A stretch of DNA of 53,788 bases from Bacillus massilinigeriensis (GTDB taxonomy: Bacteria; Bacillota; Bacilli; Bacillales; Cytobacillaceae). The first letter of the stretch is position 1, and each line of letters begins with the position of its first letter. A program made the translations under genes and the position numbers. The DNA lies in contig NZ_LT630016.1 in assembly GCF_900111815.1 (NCBI RefSeq), forward strand, positions 1 to 53,788, read 5' to 3'. The notes under the pieces were generated by a model. It was not told the origin of the DNA and did no database searches. It saw only the letters and a list, made by a program, of their open reading frames with translations. This document shows, piece after piece, positions 8,999 to 17,412 of the stretch.

Positions 8999-9688
8999 GA
9001 AATCAACCAGGTTTGGGGAGATATCAACCACAAATCACGAGTTATCCACCAGCTTGGAGCGGAAATCAACCAATCCGGCTCAGTTATCAACCAACTTTCC
9101 GCAAAAATCAACCAAACGCCGATGCGACGCGGGTTTTGCAGTGCCCCTCCTCTCCCTCTCCATGACAATCCCACTCCGCGCGAGCGCTTTCCCATTAAAA
9201 GTGGTCGCTTTGTTTGTTTTTTCCTCATTCTAGCGACTATTTTTAATGTTGCGCTGCTAATCTTGCAGGGTGGTAGGCTCCTTTGGGGACGAAATCAACC
9301 AGGTTTGGGGACAAATCAACCACAAATCACGAGTTATCCACCAGCTTGGAGCGGAAATCAACCAATCCGGCTCAGTTATCAACCAACTTTCCGCAAAAAT
9401 CAACCAAACGCCGCTGCGACGCGGGTTTTGCAGTGCCCCTCCTCTCCCTCTCCATGACAACCCCACTCCGCGCGAGCGCTTTCCCATTAAAAGTGCTCGC
9501 TTTGTTTGTTTTTTCCTCATTCTAGCAATGTTGCGCTGCTAATCTTGCAGGGTGGTAGGCCCCTTTGGGGGCGAAATCAACCAGGTTTGGGGAGAAATCA
9601 ACCACAAATCACGAGTTATCCACCAGCTTGCAGCGGAAATCAACCAATCCGGCTCAGTTATCAACCAACTTTCCGCAAAAATCAACCA
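8999..9688 (-). repeat. phased 21-bp repeat cluster A (three units of six TGGTTGAT motifs)
   Basis: Read on the minus strand, the 11-bp motif TGGTTGATWWC recurs exactly every 21 bp. Six copies start at 8999, 9020, 9041, 9062, 9083 and 9104, six at 9291-9396 and six at 9573-9678 (plus-strand coordinates of the complement). One copy in each array reads TGGTGGATAAC. The 10-bp spacers differ within an array but are conserved between the three arrays. The arrays sit in larger near-identical units repeating every 292 and 282 bp. The last unit diverges after about 9710. Because 21 is divisible by three, spurious ORFs with heptad-like NQP or WLI repeats cross the arrays; no start signals support them. 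Apart from the ywhB and ywgA terminators, nothing else is seen in 8971-9760. Confidence 0.93.
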
Positions 9689-9753
9689 AACGCCGCTGCG
9701 ACGCGGGTTTTATCATGACTGAGCGCGCCTTTCTCTTTAATAGTGCCGCTGAA

Positions 9754-9785
9754 CAAAAAAATCCCGGCACTCTTTAGTGCCGGGA
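9754..9785 (-). terminator. terminator of ywgA, overlapping the stop codon
   Basis: TCCCGGCACT (9762-9771) pairs perfectly with AGTGCCGGGA (9776-9785) around a CTTT loop, followed on the minus strand by seven T. The ywgA stop codon (9774-9776) lies within the loop and stem. Confidence 0.88.
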
Positions 9786-10280
9786 CATTCCTCTCAAGCT
9801 ATCAATATATTTAAATGCATTTTCGATTTCTTCTTCTGTAAAGCGCTGGCTTTTCTTGAGCGTTTGCACTTTTTCAACAACCTCTTCTGCTGGGAGGTCG
9901 TCGAAGAACAGCATGGTGGAAACAAGCTCGAGGAACCGCGCACTTTGCGTGTTGATGTCCGCAAGGCAATCCCTAAGGCTTGGCATTTCAATACTATTAA
10001 CGCCAAGGAATTCCTCGCCGGCTTCCGTGAGCGTATAGCGGTATTGGCAGTATCCGCCCTTCTTCTCCTTCACTTCATTTAAAAATCCCATATTGCAAAG
10101 CTCTTCGACTCGAAGTGTCAGCTCCTCGGAATACGGACCATAGAAGTGAAACTGGAATCTTTCCTGGAAAGGGAAATTCATTTTTTTTGCGATATAGATC
10201 ATTTTCTGAAGCTTTTTCCGTCCGATGACCTCACCTGAGACTGCAATGGCATGAATGATTTTTGCGTGGTCTTTTAACAA
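9774..10280 (-). CDS. ywgA: YwgA family protein
   Basis: A 168-residue protein of the YwgA family, with a winged-helix-like N-terminal part (KKLQKMIYIAKKMNFPF, FHFYGPYSEEL) resembling small DNA-binding or antitoxin-like folds. The biochemical role is unknown. Translation appears to start at TTG (10278-10280), with AGGAG ten bases upstream; the nearby ATG is out of frame. It lies 95 bp downstream of ywfO on the same strand without a terminator between them, as in B. subtilis, so they are probably co-transcribed. The terminator hairpin includes its stop codon. Confidence 0.8.
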   Translation of the reverse strand: MLKDHAKIIHAIAVSGEVIGRKKLQKMIYIAKKMNFPFQERFQFHFYGPYSEELTLRVEELCNMGFLNEVKEKKGGYCQYRYTLTEAGEEFLGVNSIEMPSLRDCLADINTQSARFLELVSTMLFFDDLPAEEVVEKVQTLKKSQRFTEEEIENAFKYIDSLRGMSRH

Positions 10281-10374
10281 AGCATGTCAACTCCTGTTTC
10301 GAATGGTCCCCGTTTGAAGCCGCGCATCATGCGGGTCAAAGAGGCGGTTTTGTTTGCAGTGATGCCGCGACTCG

Positions 10375-11670
10375 CTATAGCTCCAGCAGTGCGGCAATTT
10401 CCGTGATAGCGCTGTCCCCTCTCCCCTTCTCGATGAAGTCCGCCGGGAAGTACAGCTTATGGTCCGTTCTTCTTTTACCCGAAATGGCATCCACAATATC
10501 CGATTCACGCGACAGTTCGCGCAGCTCGCCATTTTTCGACAACAGATGAATCGGCAGGCGCTCTTCCTCTTCCCCCGGACGGTAAAAATCGTACGGAAGA
10601 TCGGAAGAGGAATCAACGACAAGATAATATTCCGGATCGATCCCTGCTTTTTCGAAAAGGACGGAAAGGCGCGCAAGCTTTTTATATTCCTTTGCCGGAT
10701 CGAATTCCACATACTTGAACAAATTCCGGTTGAGGAAACGGCATGACAGGTCCTTCAGGATGCTGTCCTCTTCCTCCTGCCAGATTTGGAAATAATAGAG
10801 GAAAACAGCCTCATCGAGCTTCAAGTAGTCTTCCACAGTCACATTCTCTTCAAAAAGCGAATAGAAATGGTGCGGTTTATGTTTAAAAGAATAGTTTTGC
10901 TCGTAAAGGTATTTAGCGCGGTGCAGAATCTTAGTGAGAATCACCTCGGAACTCCGGGTGACAGGATGGAAATACACTTGCCAGTACATTTGGTAACGGC
11001 TCATTATGTAATCTTCCACTGCATGCATACCGCTGTGCTTAAAAACAACCTGGTCATCGGTCGGACGCATGACGCGCAGGATGCGTTCCATATCGAAGTG
11101 ACCGTAGCTAACGCCGGTAAAAAAGGCATCACGCTGCAGATAGTCCATCCGGTCCGCGTCAATCTGGCTCGATATCAGGCTCACGACAAGCTTGTCGCTG
11201 TATGTCTTGGCAATGACCTCTGCCACCTTCTTAGGGAAATCTTCCGCTACACGCGTCAGAACAGCGTTCACTTCCGTATCGCCAAGAATAATCATCCGCG
11301 TGAAGCTTTCATGATCGAGGTCGAACACTTTTTCAAAAGAATGCGAGAATGGCCCATGGCCAAGGTCATGAAGCAATGCCGCGCACAGGCTTAACAGCCG
11401 CTCTTCTTCGTGCCATTCCGGCCGGCCGGCAAATACATTGTCAACAATTCGGCGCACAATTTCATAGACGCCCAACGAATGGTTGAAACGGCTGTGCTCC
11501 GCCCCGTGGAAGGTCAAATACGTTGTGCCGAGCTGCTTAATCCTCCTGAGACGCTGGAATTCCTTCGTCCCGATCAAATCCCAAATCGCCCGGTCGCGCA
11601 CATGGACATACCGGTGGACCGGGTCCTTGAACACTTTCTCTTCATGAAGTTTTTCCGCCGAGTATTCCAT
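10375..11670 (-). CDS. ywfO: HD-domain dNTP triphosphohydrolase-like protein YwfO
   Basis: A 431-residue HD-superfamily phosphohydrolase. The metal-binding residues are visible as His64 (FNHSLGVYE), His101-Asp102 (LLHDLGHGPFSH) and a later Asp in QIDADRMDYL near 190. Enzymes with this arrangement (dGTPase/SAMHD1-like) hydrolyse dNTPs to nucleosides and triphosphate; B. subtilis YwfO is placed in this group, so nucleotide-pool control is the likely role. AGGGAAGTC immediately precedes the ATG. It heads the ywfO-ywgA unit. Confidence 0.88.
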   Translation of the reverse strand: MEYSAEKLHEEKVFKDPVHRYVHVRDRAIWDLIGTKEFQRLRRIKQLGTTYLTFHGAEHSRFNHSLGVYEIVRRIVDNVFAGRPEWHEEERLLSLCAALLHDLGHGPFSHSFEKVFDLDHESFTRMIILGDTEVNAVLTRVAEDFPKKVAEVIAKTYSDKLVVSLISSQIDADRMDYLQRDAFFTGVSYGHFDMERILRVMRPTDDQVVFKHSGMHAVEDYIMSRYQMYWQVYFHPVTRSSEVILTKILHRAKYLYEQNYSFKHKPHHFYSLFEENVTVEDYLKLDEAVFLYYFQIWQEEEDSILKDLSCRFLNRNLFKYVEFDPAKEYKKLARLSVLFEKAGIDPEYYLVVDSSSDLPYDFYRPGEEEERLPIHLLSKNGELRELSRESDIVDAISGKRRTDHKLYFPADFIEKGRGDSAITEIAALLEL

Positions 11671-11840
11671 GACTTCCCTTCTTCCTAATGAGGCATGCTT
11701 CTATTATAGACCGTTTCTTCGTCATATTCATCCAGATTTTTGCGCAAAATCTTCAATTTTCCCCATAAACTATTGTAAAAAACTTACCCTCCATGGGCTG
11801 AGGCTCAAACAATATTTTTTAAGAATCAGGAAAAACTAAA

Positions 11841-11880
11841 ATAAAAAATCACCTTTAAAAAGGAAAACTTTAAAGGTGAT
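11841..11880 (-). terminator. terminator of the DUF1450 gene
   Basis: ATCACCTTTAAA (11848-11859) pairs with TTTAAAGGTGAT (11869-11880). A short T-rich tract follows on the minus strand. Confidence 0.8.
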
Positions 11881-11881
11881 A

Positions 11882-12103
11882 TTATTTCAGCTTTTTCGTT
11901 ATTTTTTCCATTAGTTCGTCTTCGCTCAGCGCTGCAACAGGTCGGTTGTTGACGAACGCGAACGTCTTCTTCCGTCCTGGCCCGCAATAAGACTGGCAGC
12001 CAACTTCAATCGGTGCGTCAGGATCAAGCTGTTTCAGCTTCGGAATGAGCGTTTTCAGGTTCACGGCTTGGCAATCGTCGCAAACTCGGAATTCGTTTGC
12101 CAT
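11882..12103 (-). CDS. DUF1450 family small protein
   Basis: A 73-residue protein with four cysteines arranged as CDDC near the N-terminus and CQSYCGPG in the middle, the signature of the DUF1450/YuzB-like family. The arrangement suggests a thioredoxin-fold or metal-binding role; no activity is established. AAAGGG nine bases upstream supports the ATG at 12103. It is transcribed divergently from rsfA. Confidence 0.8.
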   Translation of the reverse strand: MANEFRVCDDCQAVNLKTLIPKLKQLDPDAPIEVGCQSYCGPGRKKTFAFVNNRPVAALSEDELMEKITKKLK

Positions 12104-12236
12104 GGTTTACAACCCTTTCTATATTTAAAAATGCACATAACTGCTACAGGGTATTTTACATTTTCCCGTGGACGAATGCAAGCGGGCGGAATCTATTACC
12201 TATCTATGAAGCCTGCTTTCTTTTTTTATCAGAATG

Positions 12237-12266
12237 GTATAAACATTTTTCAAACAGGGCATGCTT
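12237..12266 (+). promoter_or_regulatory. possible forespore (sigma-F/G) promoter for rsfA
   Basis: GTATA at 12237-12241 is followed after 15 bp by GGGCATGCTT (sigma-F-like spacing), or after 18 bp by CATGCTT (sigma-G-like, 5 of 7 matches). B. subtilis rsfA is controlled by forespore sigma factors. Confidence 0.45.
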
Positions 12267-12318
12267 GGACTATGAAGCGCTTTGGGAATCTCATAAATTA
12301 TACTGGGAGTTGAGGCAA

Positions 12319-13317
12319 ATGAAAGTACGCCAGGATGCCTGGACGGATGAAAATGATTTATTGCTAGCTGAAACAGTATTGCGGCACGTTAGAGAAGGAA
12401 GCACCCAGCTTAATGCTTTCGAAGAAGTAGGAGACAGGCTTGACCGGACATCCGCTGCTTGCGGCTTTCGCTGGAATGCTGTTGTCCGCCATCAGTATGA
12501 AAAGGCGCTGCAGCTTGCTAAAAAACAGCGGAAACAGCGTCAGCGAATCCTTGGAAAGGAACAGTCCGGAAAGAAAAAGCTGCTATACAACCCGCCTGTT
12601 CCTACCTTTGAGGAAATCGGCGTATTACCGGCATCAATAGAAGCTTCAGCGGAACTTACTGCAGACGTTCCTTCAGACTTTCAATCAATGAATTTATTGG
12701 ACTCACTAGGTTCGCCGGAATCGATGGACAAACTGGAAGAACTCTTGATCAAAGGCGGAGGGCAAGATGTCGCGGCAGACAGCAAGGCAGATGCTGACAT
12801 TGCCGATAGGGAAGGTAATGCGGAACCTGTGCCAGAAGCTCCGTCTGATGGAACAGATGGGAAAACAGACTCAAACAAAGAAGTCGTTACCGAAAGAGCA
12901 TCGGATGTTGTAAGCAGTACCGCATCGCAGAACAATGCTGCATATCTTTCTGGACAGCATTCCACTGGGACAAGCATTGCTGTTGGAGCAACCGGCCAGC
13001 AGAGCATGCGTTTGACGCTCCCGCAAGTTATCACATTCCTGCAGAGCTTGAACGCTTCCGGACTCTATCAGGATGTATACAAGACTGAGAATGAAAGATT
13101 GAAAAGAGAAATACTAGGCCTCCGCAGGGAAAACGATGATCTGAAGCGGAAAGTCTCGCAACTCGAGCAAAAGTCTCACACGATGCAGGAAGATTACGAG
13201 ACACTCATGAAAATTATGAACCGTGCCCGCAAGCTTGTGCTGTTTGAAGAAGAGGACCGTTCCTCGACCACCTTTAAAATGGACCGCAACGGCAACCTTG
13301 AGAAAATGGCCGAATAG
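12319..13317 (+). CDS. rsfA: RsfA family prespore transcription regulator
   Basis: A 332-residue protein. The N-terminal 70 residues carry the RsfA Myb/SANT-like DNA-binding domain (RQDAWTDENDLLLAETVLRH, FEEVGDRLDRTSAACGFRWN) and a basic stretch (KKQRKQRQR). A long low-complexity acidic middle follows. A C-terminal coiled coil (about 255-305; YKTENERLKREILGLRRENDD) probably mediates oligomerisation. In B. subtilis RsfA fine-tunes sigma-F-dependent transcription. The start at 12319 follows GGGAG and GAGG; the upstream in-frame extension has no ribosome binding site and reads through the promoter region. It is longer than B. subtilis RsfA because of the expanded middle. Confidence 0.88.
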   Translation: MKVRQDAWTDENDLLLAETVLRHVREGSTQLNAFEEVGDRLDRTSAACGFRWNAVVRHQYEKALQLAKKQRKQRQRILGKEQSGKKKLLYNPPVPTFEEIGVLPASIEASAELTADVPSDFQSMNLLDSLGSPESMDKLEELLIKGGGQDVAADSKADADIADREGNAEPVPEAPSDGTDGKTDSNKEVVTERASDVVSSTASQNNAAYLSGQHSTGTSIAVGATGQQSMRLTLPQVITFLQSLNASGLYQDVYKTENERLKREILGLRRENDDLKRKVSQLEQKSHTMQEDYETLMKIMNRARKLVLFEEEDRSSTTFKMDRNGNLEKMAE

Positions 13318-13385
13318 GTACAACGTTCTCATCAGCTCGGCCTTTAAAGATTCGTTTCACCTTTTTTGAAAAAGAACCTTCCCAA

Positions 13386-13421
13386 CCCTAGGCGCATTCC
13401 TTCTGGAGAGTGCGCCTAGGG
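13386..13421. terminator. hairpin between convergent rsfA and lipL
   Basis: CCCTAGGCGCA pairs with TGCGCCTAGGG across a 14-base loop. T-runs are weak on both sides; the convergent position suggests bidirectional use. Confidence 0.7.
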
Positions 13422-13465
13422 TTTCCTGCGTTGCATGCTTCCGGAGTCGGCAGCCTTGTTACACT

Positions 13466-14296
13466 CTATCGGCCAAGAAATCGGCTGTTTCGTTCAATAA
13501 TGCGGTCATAATAGCTATCAAATAATGGATATTCTTCGGGTTCAAGCTGTCCCTGCACGAGATGCTCACTATTTTTGCTGAGGAACAAGAGAAAGCGAAG
13601 CATAACATCCTGGATGGTTAACGGTGTTCCGAGCAGCTCGGATAGCGATGCCATCACTTCCGGCCTGATATCAGGGAAATCTCCCTTCGCCACTTCTCCT
13701 TTTTTAGCAAGCTCGTAAAACTTTCCGATGAGTTCCGCGCGCTCGCTGCCGCTTCCGCTAACACAAAGATAGATTTGGACAGCTACTCCTTTGCGGATAC
13801 GGCGCTGTGAAATGCCGGCGAATTTTTTCCCGCCGATGCTAAGATCATAGCTTCCCGGACAATAAGATCCTTCAATCTCGCGCGCTTCGATTATCGCTCC
13901 AAAGTCTGCGAACACCTCTTTAACCATCATCATCATGGCATCGTAGCCGCGATTGATGTCAATTCCTTTTTCTTTTTCAGGAAAAACAAGCGTGAGATTT
14001 AACACTCCTTCGTCAAGTACGACCGCAAGCCCGCCCGAATTGCGCACAATCACGTCCCAGCCCTCTTCTCTTAAAAAAGAAATGCCCTCTTGCAGGCTGG
14101 GCAGCCTTGTGTCCTGGATGCCGAGGACGATGGTATTGTGATGCACCCAAGCCCGGGCTGCAGCGGGCGATTCCCCCGAGCCAACCGAAGCGCACAGCGT
14201 GTCGTCGGTCGCGAATGATTGCAGCGCATGAAAATGCGGCCCTACCGCCGACTGGTCAATCAGCCGCCAGCGCTCCTGGCGCAGTAGGTCTTCCAT
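13466..14296 (-). CDS. lipL: octanoyl-[GcvH]:protein N-octanoyltransferase
   Basis: A 276-residue lipoyl amidotransferase of the biotin/lipoate ligase fold. It moves octanoyl from GcvH to the E2 subunits of 2-oxo acid dehydrogenases during lipoate assembly. The signature [24 protein letters not shown] holds the catalytic Cys146, and [13 protein letters not shown] holds the substrate-binding RxxGG-type turn. I chose the start at 14296 because AAGGGGAA lies about eight bases upstream; the ATG eight codons earlier has no ribosome binding site and would lie very close to the transcription start. TATAAT (complement 14333-14338) is a likely -10 box, with a poor -35. Confidence 0.9.
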   Translation of the reverse strand: MEDLLRQERWRLIDQSAVGPHFHALQSFATDDTLCASVGSGESPAAARAWVHHNTIVLGIQDTRLPSLQEGISFLREEGWDVIVRNSGGLAVVLDEGVLNLTLVFPEKEKGIDINRGYDAMMMMVKEVFADFGAIIEAREIEGSYCPGSYDLSIGGKKFAGISQRRIRKGVAVQIYLCVSGSGSERAELIGKFYELAKKGEVAKGDFPDIRPEVMASLSELLGTPLTIQDVMLRFLLFLSKNSEHLVQGQLEPEEYPLFDSYYDRIIERNSRFLGR

Positions 14297-14365
14297 TGTC
14301 AACTTCCCCTTTACGTCCATATTTATGACGTTATTATAGCATAATGATGATATTTCCCGGCATAC

Positions 14366-14393
14366 GAAAAACCAGACTCCCTTAAGAGTCCGG
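14366..14393 (-). terminator. terminator of the phosphotransacetylase gene
   Basis: CCAGACTC pairs with GAGTCCGG (one mismatch) around a short loop, followed by five T on the minus strand. Confidence 0.7.
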
Positions 14394-14415
14394 CTTCATA
14401 TTTCACTAAAAAGTA

Positions 14416-15393
14416 TTACTTAAACATAGCCTGCGCCGCAGTTATGAGTGCAAGCTTGTATACATCTTCCTCGCTGCAGCCGCGCGACAAGTCATTAACT
14501 GGTGCATTCAAGCCTTGCAGGATAGGACCTACCGCTTCAAAGCCGCCAAGGCGCTGAGCAATTTTATAGCCGATATTGCCTGCTTCAAGGCTAGGGAAAA
14601 CAAAGGTGTTCGCATCGCCTTGAATCGGGGAATCGGGCGCTTTTTTTGCTGCAACAGATGGAACAAAAGCTGCGTCGAACTGGAACTCACCATCAAGAGT
14701 CAAAAGCGGATCGCGAAGCTTGGCCGCCTCTACTGCTTTTGCTACTTTTTCCGTTTCCGGAGAAACAGCGGAGCCTTTTGTCGAGAAGCTCAGCATTGCA
14801 ACGCGCGGCTCGATATCAAACATTCTCGCTGTCTTTGCGCTTTCAACCGCAATTTCAGCAAGATCCTGGCTGTCAGGGGAAATATTGATTGCGCAGTCTG
14901 CGAATACATATTTCTCATCATCACGAACCATGATGAAGACACCAGAAGTCTTGCGCACGCCTTCCTTCGTTTTGATGATTTGCAGCGCTGGTCTTACCGT
15001 ATCTGCCGTAGAATGCGCTGCGCCGCTTACGAGTCCATCCGCTTTGCTGGAATAGACCAGCATCGTGCCAAAGTAGTTTTCATCAAGCAGGATGTTGCGA
15101 GCCTGCTCAGCTGTTACTTTGCCTTTTCTTCTGTCGACGAAAGCTGCCACAAGCTCGTCCATCATTGCAAACTGGGCAGGATCGTAAATCTCCGCTTTTT
15201 CAAGGGAAACGCCAAATTCCTCCGCCAACGCCTGGATTTTTTCAATATTGCCTATTAAAACTGGTGTAAGGATGCCTTCCACTGCAAGACGCCCTGCTGC
15301 TTTCAGAATCCGCTCGTCACTTCCTTCAGGAAAGACGATGCGCAAATTTTGACCGCTCACCTTCTCCTTAAGGGATGTAAATAAATCGCTCAT
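14416..15393 (-). CDS. pta: phosphate acetyltransferase
   Basis: A 325-residue phosphotransacetylase of the short class, full length for Bacillus Pta/EutD. It interconverts acetyl-CoA plus phosphate and acetyl phosphate plus CoA in overflow metabolism. Characteristic stretches are VFPEGSDERILKAAGRL at the N-terminus, DGLVSGAAHSTADTVRPALQIIKT in the middle (active-site loop) and SFSTKGSA..PETEKV later. AGGAGG upstream supports the ATG at 15393. It lies upstream of lipL on the same strand, separated by a terminator; the order pta-lipL-hemQ follows B. subtilis. Confidence 0.95.
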   Translation of the reverse strand: MSDLFTSLKEKVSGQNLRIVFPEGSDERILKAAGRLAVEGILTPVLIGNIEKIQALAEEFGVSLEKAEIYDPAQFAMMDELVAAFVDRRKGKVTAEQARNILLDENYFGTMLVYSSKADGLVSGAAHSTADTVRPALQIIKTKEGVRKTSGVFIMVRDDEKYVFADCAINISPDSQDLAEIAVESAKTARMFDIEPRVAMLSFSTKGSAVSPETEKVAKAVEAAKLRDPLLTLDGEFQFDAAFVPSVAAKKAPDSPIQGDANTFVFPSLEAGNIGYKIAQRLGGFEAVGPILQGLNAPVNDLSRGCSEEDVYKLALITAAQAMFK

Positions 15394-15645
15394 GTGGTTA
15401 TGTTCCTCCTTTTAAATCTCTACATCATATAGAATACTTCACAAACGGAAAAAAACCAAAGTGATGGCGTTTACAATAAATAATTTCTTTTTTTTAAAAT
15501 TTTCCCTCAACAATAAAAATCAACCCCTATAAAGAATAACCATTTTCCCACTGTGCTAAACAATTGCGAGACGCTAAAACAGGTTGGCGAGTAAAACTGT
15601 GTTATAGTATATGTGTACATTTTTGAATGATTAGGAGTGAAAACA

Positions 15646-16389
15646 ATGAGTGAAGCAGCACAAACGCTTGAGGGCTGGTATTGTCTGCACGATTTCCGCA
15701 CGATAGACTGGACTACTTGGAAGATGCTGTCCAGCGACGAGCGTCAGGCAGCCATCCATGAGTTACACGACCTTCTTGATAAATGGAATAACACCCAGAA
15801 CGGTAAAGAAGGCAGTCATGCCCTTTACACAATCGTTGGTCAGAAGGCGGACTTCATGATGATGATCCTCCGGCCTACGATGGAAGAACTAAATGTAATT
15901 GAAAACGAATTCAATAAGACGAAGCTTGCTGAATTTACGCTTCCTGCCCATTCCTATGTGTCTGTCGTGGAACTCAGCAACTACCTTGCGGATGGAGAAG
16001 ATCCATATCAAAACCCACAAGTTCGCGCAAGGCTCTACCCTGAGCTTCCAAAAGCGAAGCATGTGTGCTTCTATCCAATGGACAAGCGCCGCCAAGGTGA
16101 TGATAACTGGTACATGCTCCCAATGGCAGAGCGGAAGAAAATGATGTACTCACACGGCATGATTGGCCGCCAGTACGCTGGAAAAGTGAAGCAAATCATC
16201 ACAGGCTCCGTCGGCTTTGACGATTACGAATGGGGCGTTACATTATTTGCGGATGATGTCCTCCAATTCAAAAAACTCGTCTATGAAATGCGCTTTGACG
16301 AAGTCAGTGCCCGCTATGGCGAGTTCGGATCTTTCTTTGTCGGGAACATTCTTGAGCAAGATAAGATTGCATCCTTCTTGCATGTGTAA
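15646..16389 (+). CDS. hemQ: coproheme decarboxylase (hydrogen peroxide-dependent heme synthase)
   Basis: A 247-residue HemQ, the last enzyme of the Gram-positive heme pathway, decarboxylating coproheme III to heme b. The catalytic Tyr143 is in CFYPMDKRR and the proximal heme ligand His170 is in [14 protein letters not shown]. Conserved [16 protein letters not shown] follows. The ATG at 15646 has AGGAGTG eight bases upstream; an in-frame GTG three codons earlier is part of that ribosome binding site and was rejected. It is divergent from pta and ends at a good terminator. Confidence 0.95.
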   Translation: MSEAAQTLEGWYCLHDFRTIDWTTWKMLSSDERQAAIHELHDLLDKWNNTQNGKEGSHALYTIVGQKADFMMMILRPTMEELNVIENEFNKTKLAEFTLPAHSYVSVVELSNYLADGEDPYQNPQVRARLYPELPKAKHVCFYPMDKRRQGDDNWYMLPMAERKKMMYSHGMIGRQYAGKVKQIITGSVGFDDYEWGVTLFADDVLQFKKLVYEMRFDEVSARYGEFGSFFVGNILEQDKIASFLHV

Positions 16390-16403
16390 AAATTTTTATC
16401 TGC

Positions 16404-16432
16404 AAAGCCTCCCGTTCTCCGGAGGCTTTTTG
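16404..16432 (+). terminator. terminator of hemQ
   Basis: AAAGCCTCC pairs with GGAGGCTTT around an 8-base loop and continues into a T-run. Confidence 0.88.
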
Positions 16433-16460
16433 TCATATTCCTGAACAGCCTTCATAAGAA
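16433..16460 (+). promoter_or_regulatory. possible sigma-E promoter for gerQ
   Basis: TCATATT (16433-16439) matches the sigma-E -35 consensus; after 13 bp, CATAAGAA (16453-16460) partly matches the -10. It begins immediately after the hemQ terminator. B. subtilis gerQ is a mother-cell sigma-E gene. Confidence 0.4.
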
Positions 16461-16571
16461 TGAATTAGTGAGTAACGTCCCACCATCATGACGAGCGTTC
16501 AACAAAATGGGACCGGCAATCTGCAGCCGGATCCGTTTTCCTACTTTTTCATTCTCAAGGAGGTAAAAAAC

Positions 16572-17126
16572 ATGACACAGCAGCATTATCCATACGGTTA
16601 TAGGGTTCAGCAAAACTATCAGCAAGGCATGGGTACTGGAGGCCAGGGTCAGGTCCAGACTGGCTACCAGGGCTCGGGGATGGCGTATCCTTATCAACAG
16701 CAGATGGGTGGGGCAATGCCTGGTGCTGCAGCTGGCGCTGGGGCAATGCCTGGTGCTGCAGCTGGCGCTGGAACAGCGAGCAGCGGCATTCCGATGGGGC
16801 CAACGTCTGGCGGCGGCATCAATGTACCAGGCATGCTTCCTGCGGAGGAATCGTATATTGAAAACATTCTCCGCCTGAACAAAGGAAAGCTCGCAACGAT
16901 TTATATGACGTTCGAGAACAACCGCGAATGGAACGCTAAAATTTTCAAAGGAACGATCGAGGCAGCCGGCCGCGACCATATTATCATCAGCGACCCGCAG
17001 AGCGGCACTCGCTACCTGCTTCCAATGGTCTACCTTGACTACATCACTTTCGATGAAGAAATTGAATACCAGTATCCTTTTGGCGGCGCAGGTACTCAAG
17101 GTCTCGTGTCCTTTCCTCCGCGCTGA
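16572..17126 (+). CDS. gerQ: spore coat protein GerQ
   Basis: A 184-residue coat/cortex-interface protein. The N-terminal half (1-88) is rich in Gln, Gly, Tyr and Ala; the conserved GerQ domain covers about 90-170 (ESYIENILRLNKGKLATIY, SGTRYLLPMVYLDYITFDEEIEY). In B. subtilis GerQ is needed to localise the cortex-lytic enzyme CwlJ and is cross-linked by transglutaminase Tgl through lysines near its N-terminus. Here no lysine occurs before residue 104, so those sites are missing. A perfect 30-bp tandem duplication encodes two copies of GAMPGAAAGA (47-66). AAGGAGGT upstream of 16572 fixes the start. Confidence 0.92.
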   Translation: MTQQHYPYGYRVQQNYQQGMGTGGQGQVQTGYQGSGMAYPYQQQMGGAMPGAAAGAGAMPGAAAGAGTASSGIPMGPTSGGGINVPGMLPAEESYIENILRLNKGKLATIYMTFENNREWNAKIFKGTIEAAGRDHIIISDPQSGTRYLLPMVYLDYITFDEEIEYQYPFGGAGTQGLVSFPPR

Positions 17127-17211
17127 AGTGATGGGATGGACGCTTCCTTCAAGCAATGACATACAACGCACTTAAATGATCAAATTTGCCTGTCATCAGG
17201 CAGCAATAATG

Positions 17212-17258
17212 GGGAAGAGCTGTTTCTGCTTCATGCAGGGCGAGCTCTTCCTCATTTT
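17212..17258 (+). terminator. terminator of gerQ
   Basis: GGAAGAGCT pairs with AGCTCTTCC across a loop of about 21 bases and is followed by T-runs. Confidence 0.75.
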
Positions 17259-17354
17259 TTATTTTTTACATTCAAATCAGACCAAATCTCCTGAATGATG
17301 TCTTCTATAGTTTTTAGCGGCCAAAGAGGGAACACTTTCTTGAGGGGAAAGGTA

Positions 17355-17384
17355 TTGACAACCTTCTGTTCGCATCACTACACT
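17355..17384 (+). promoter_or_regulatory. sigma-A-type promoter for the DHA2 transporter
   Basis: A consensus TTGACA at 17355-17360, an 18-bp spacer and TACACT at 17379-17384, about 29 bases upstream of the start codon. Confidence 0.5.
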
Positions 17385-17412
17385 TAAGCTACCATTTCTC
17401 AGGAGGTATTTG

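Noticed and set aside
8999-9688. CRISPR-like array
   Set aside because: The period is 21 bp with 10-bp spacers, far too short for CRISPR, and no cas genes are present.
8986-9777. Several overlapping ORFs with repeated NQP or WLI heptads
   Set aside because: They arise because 21-bp periodic DNA stays open in several frames on both strands. They lack ribosome binding sites and overlap each other.
10786-11394. Plus-strand ORF of 202 codons inside ywfO
   Set aside because: Antisense shadow of the HD-domain gene, with no family match and no ribosome binding site.
16452-17171. Minus-strand ORF of 239 codons opposite gerQ
   Set aside because: Contains repeats that mirror the gerQ duplication and lacks any supporting signal.
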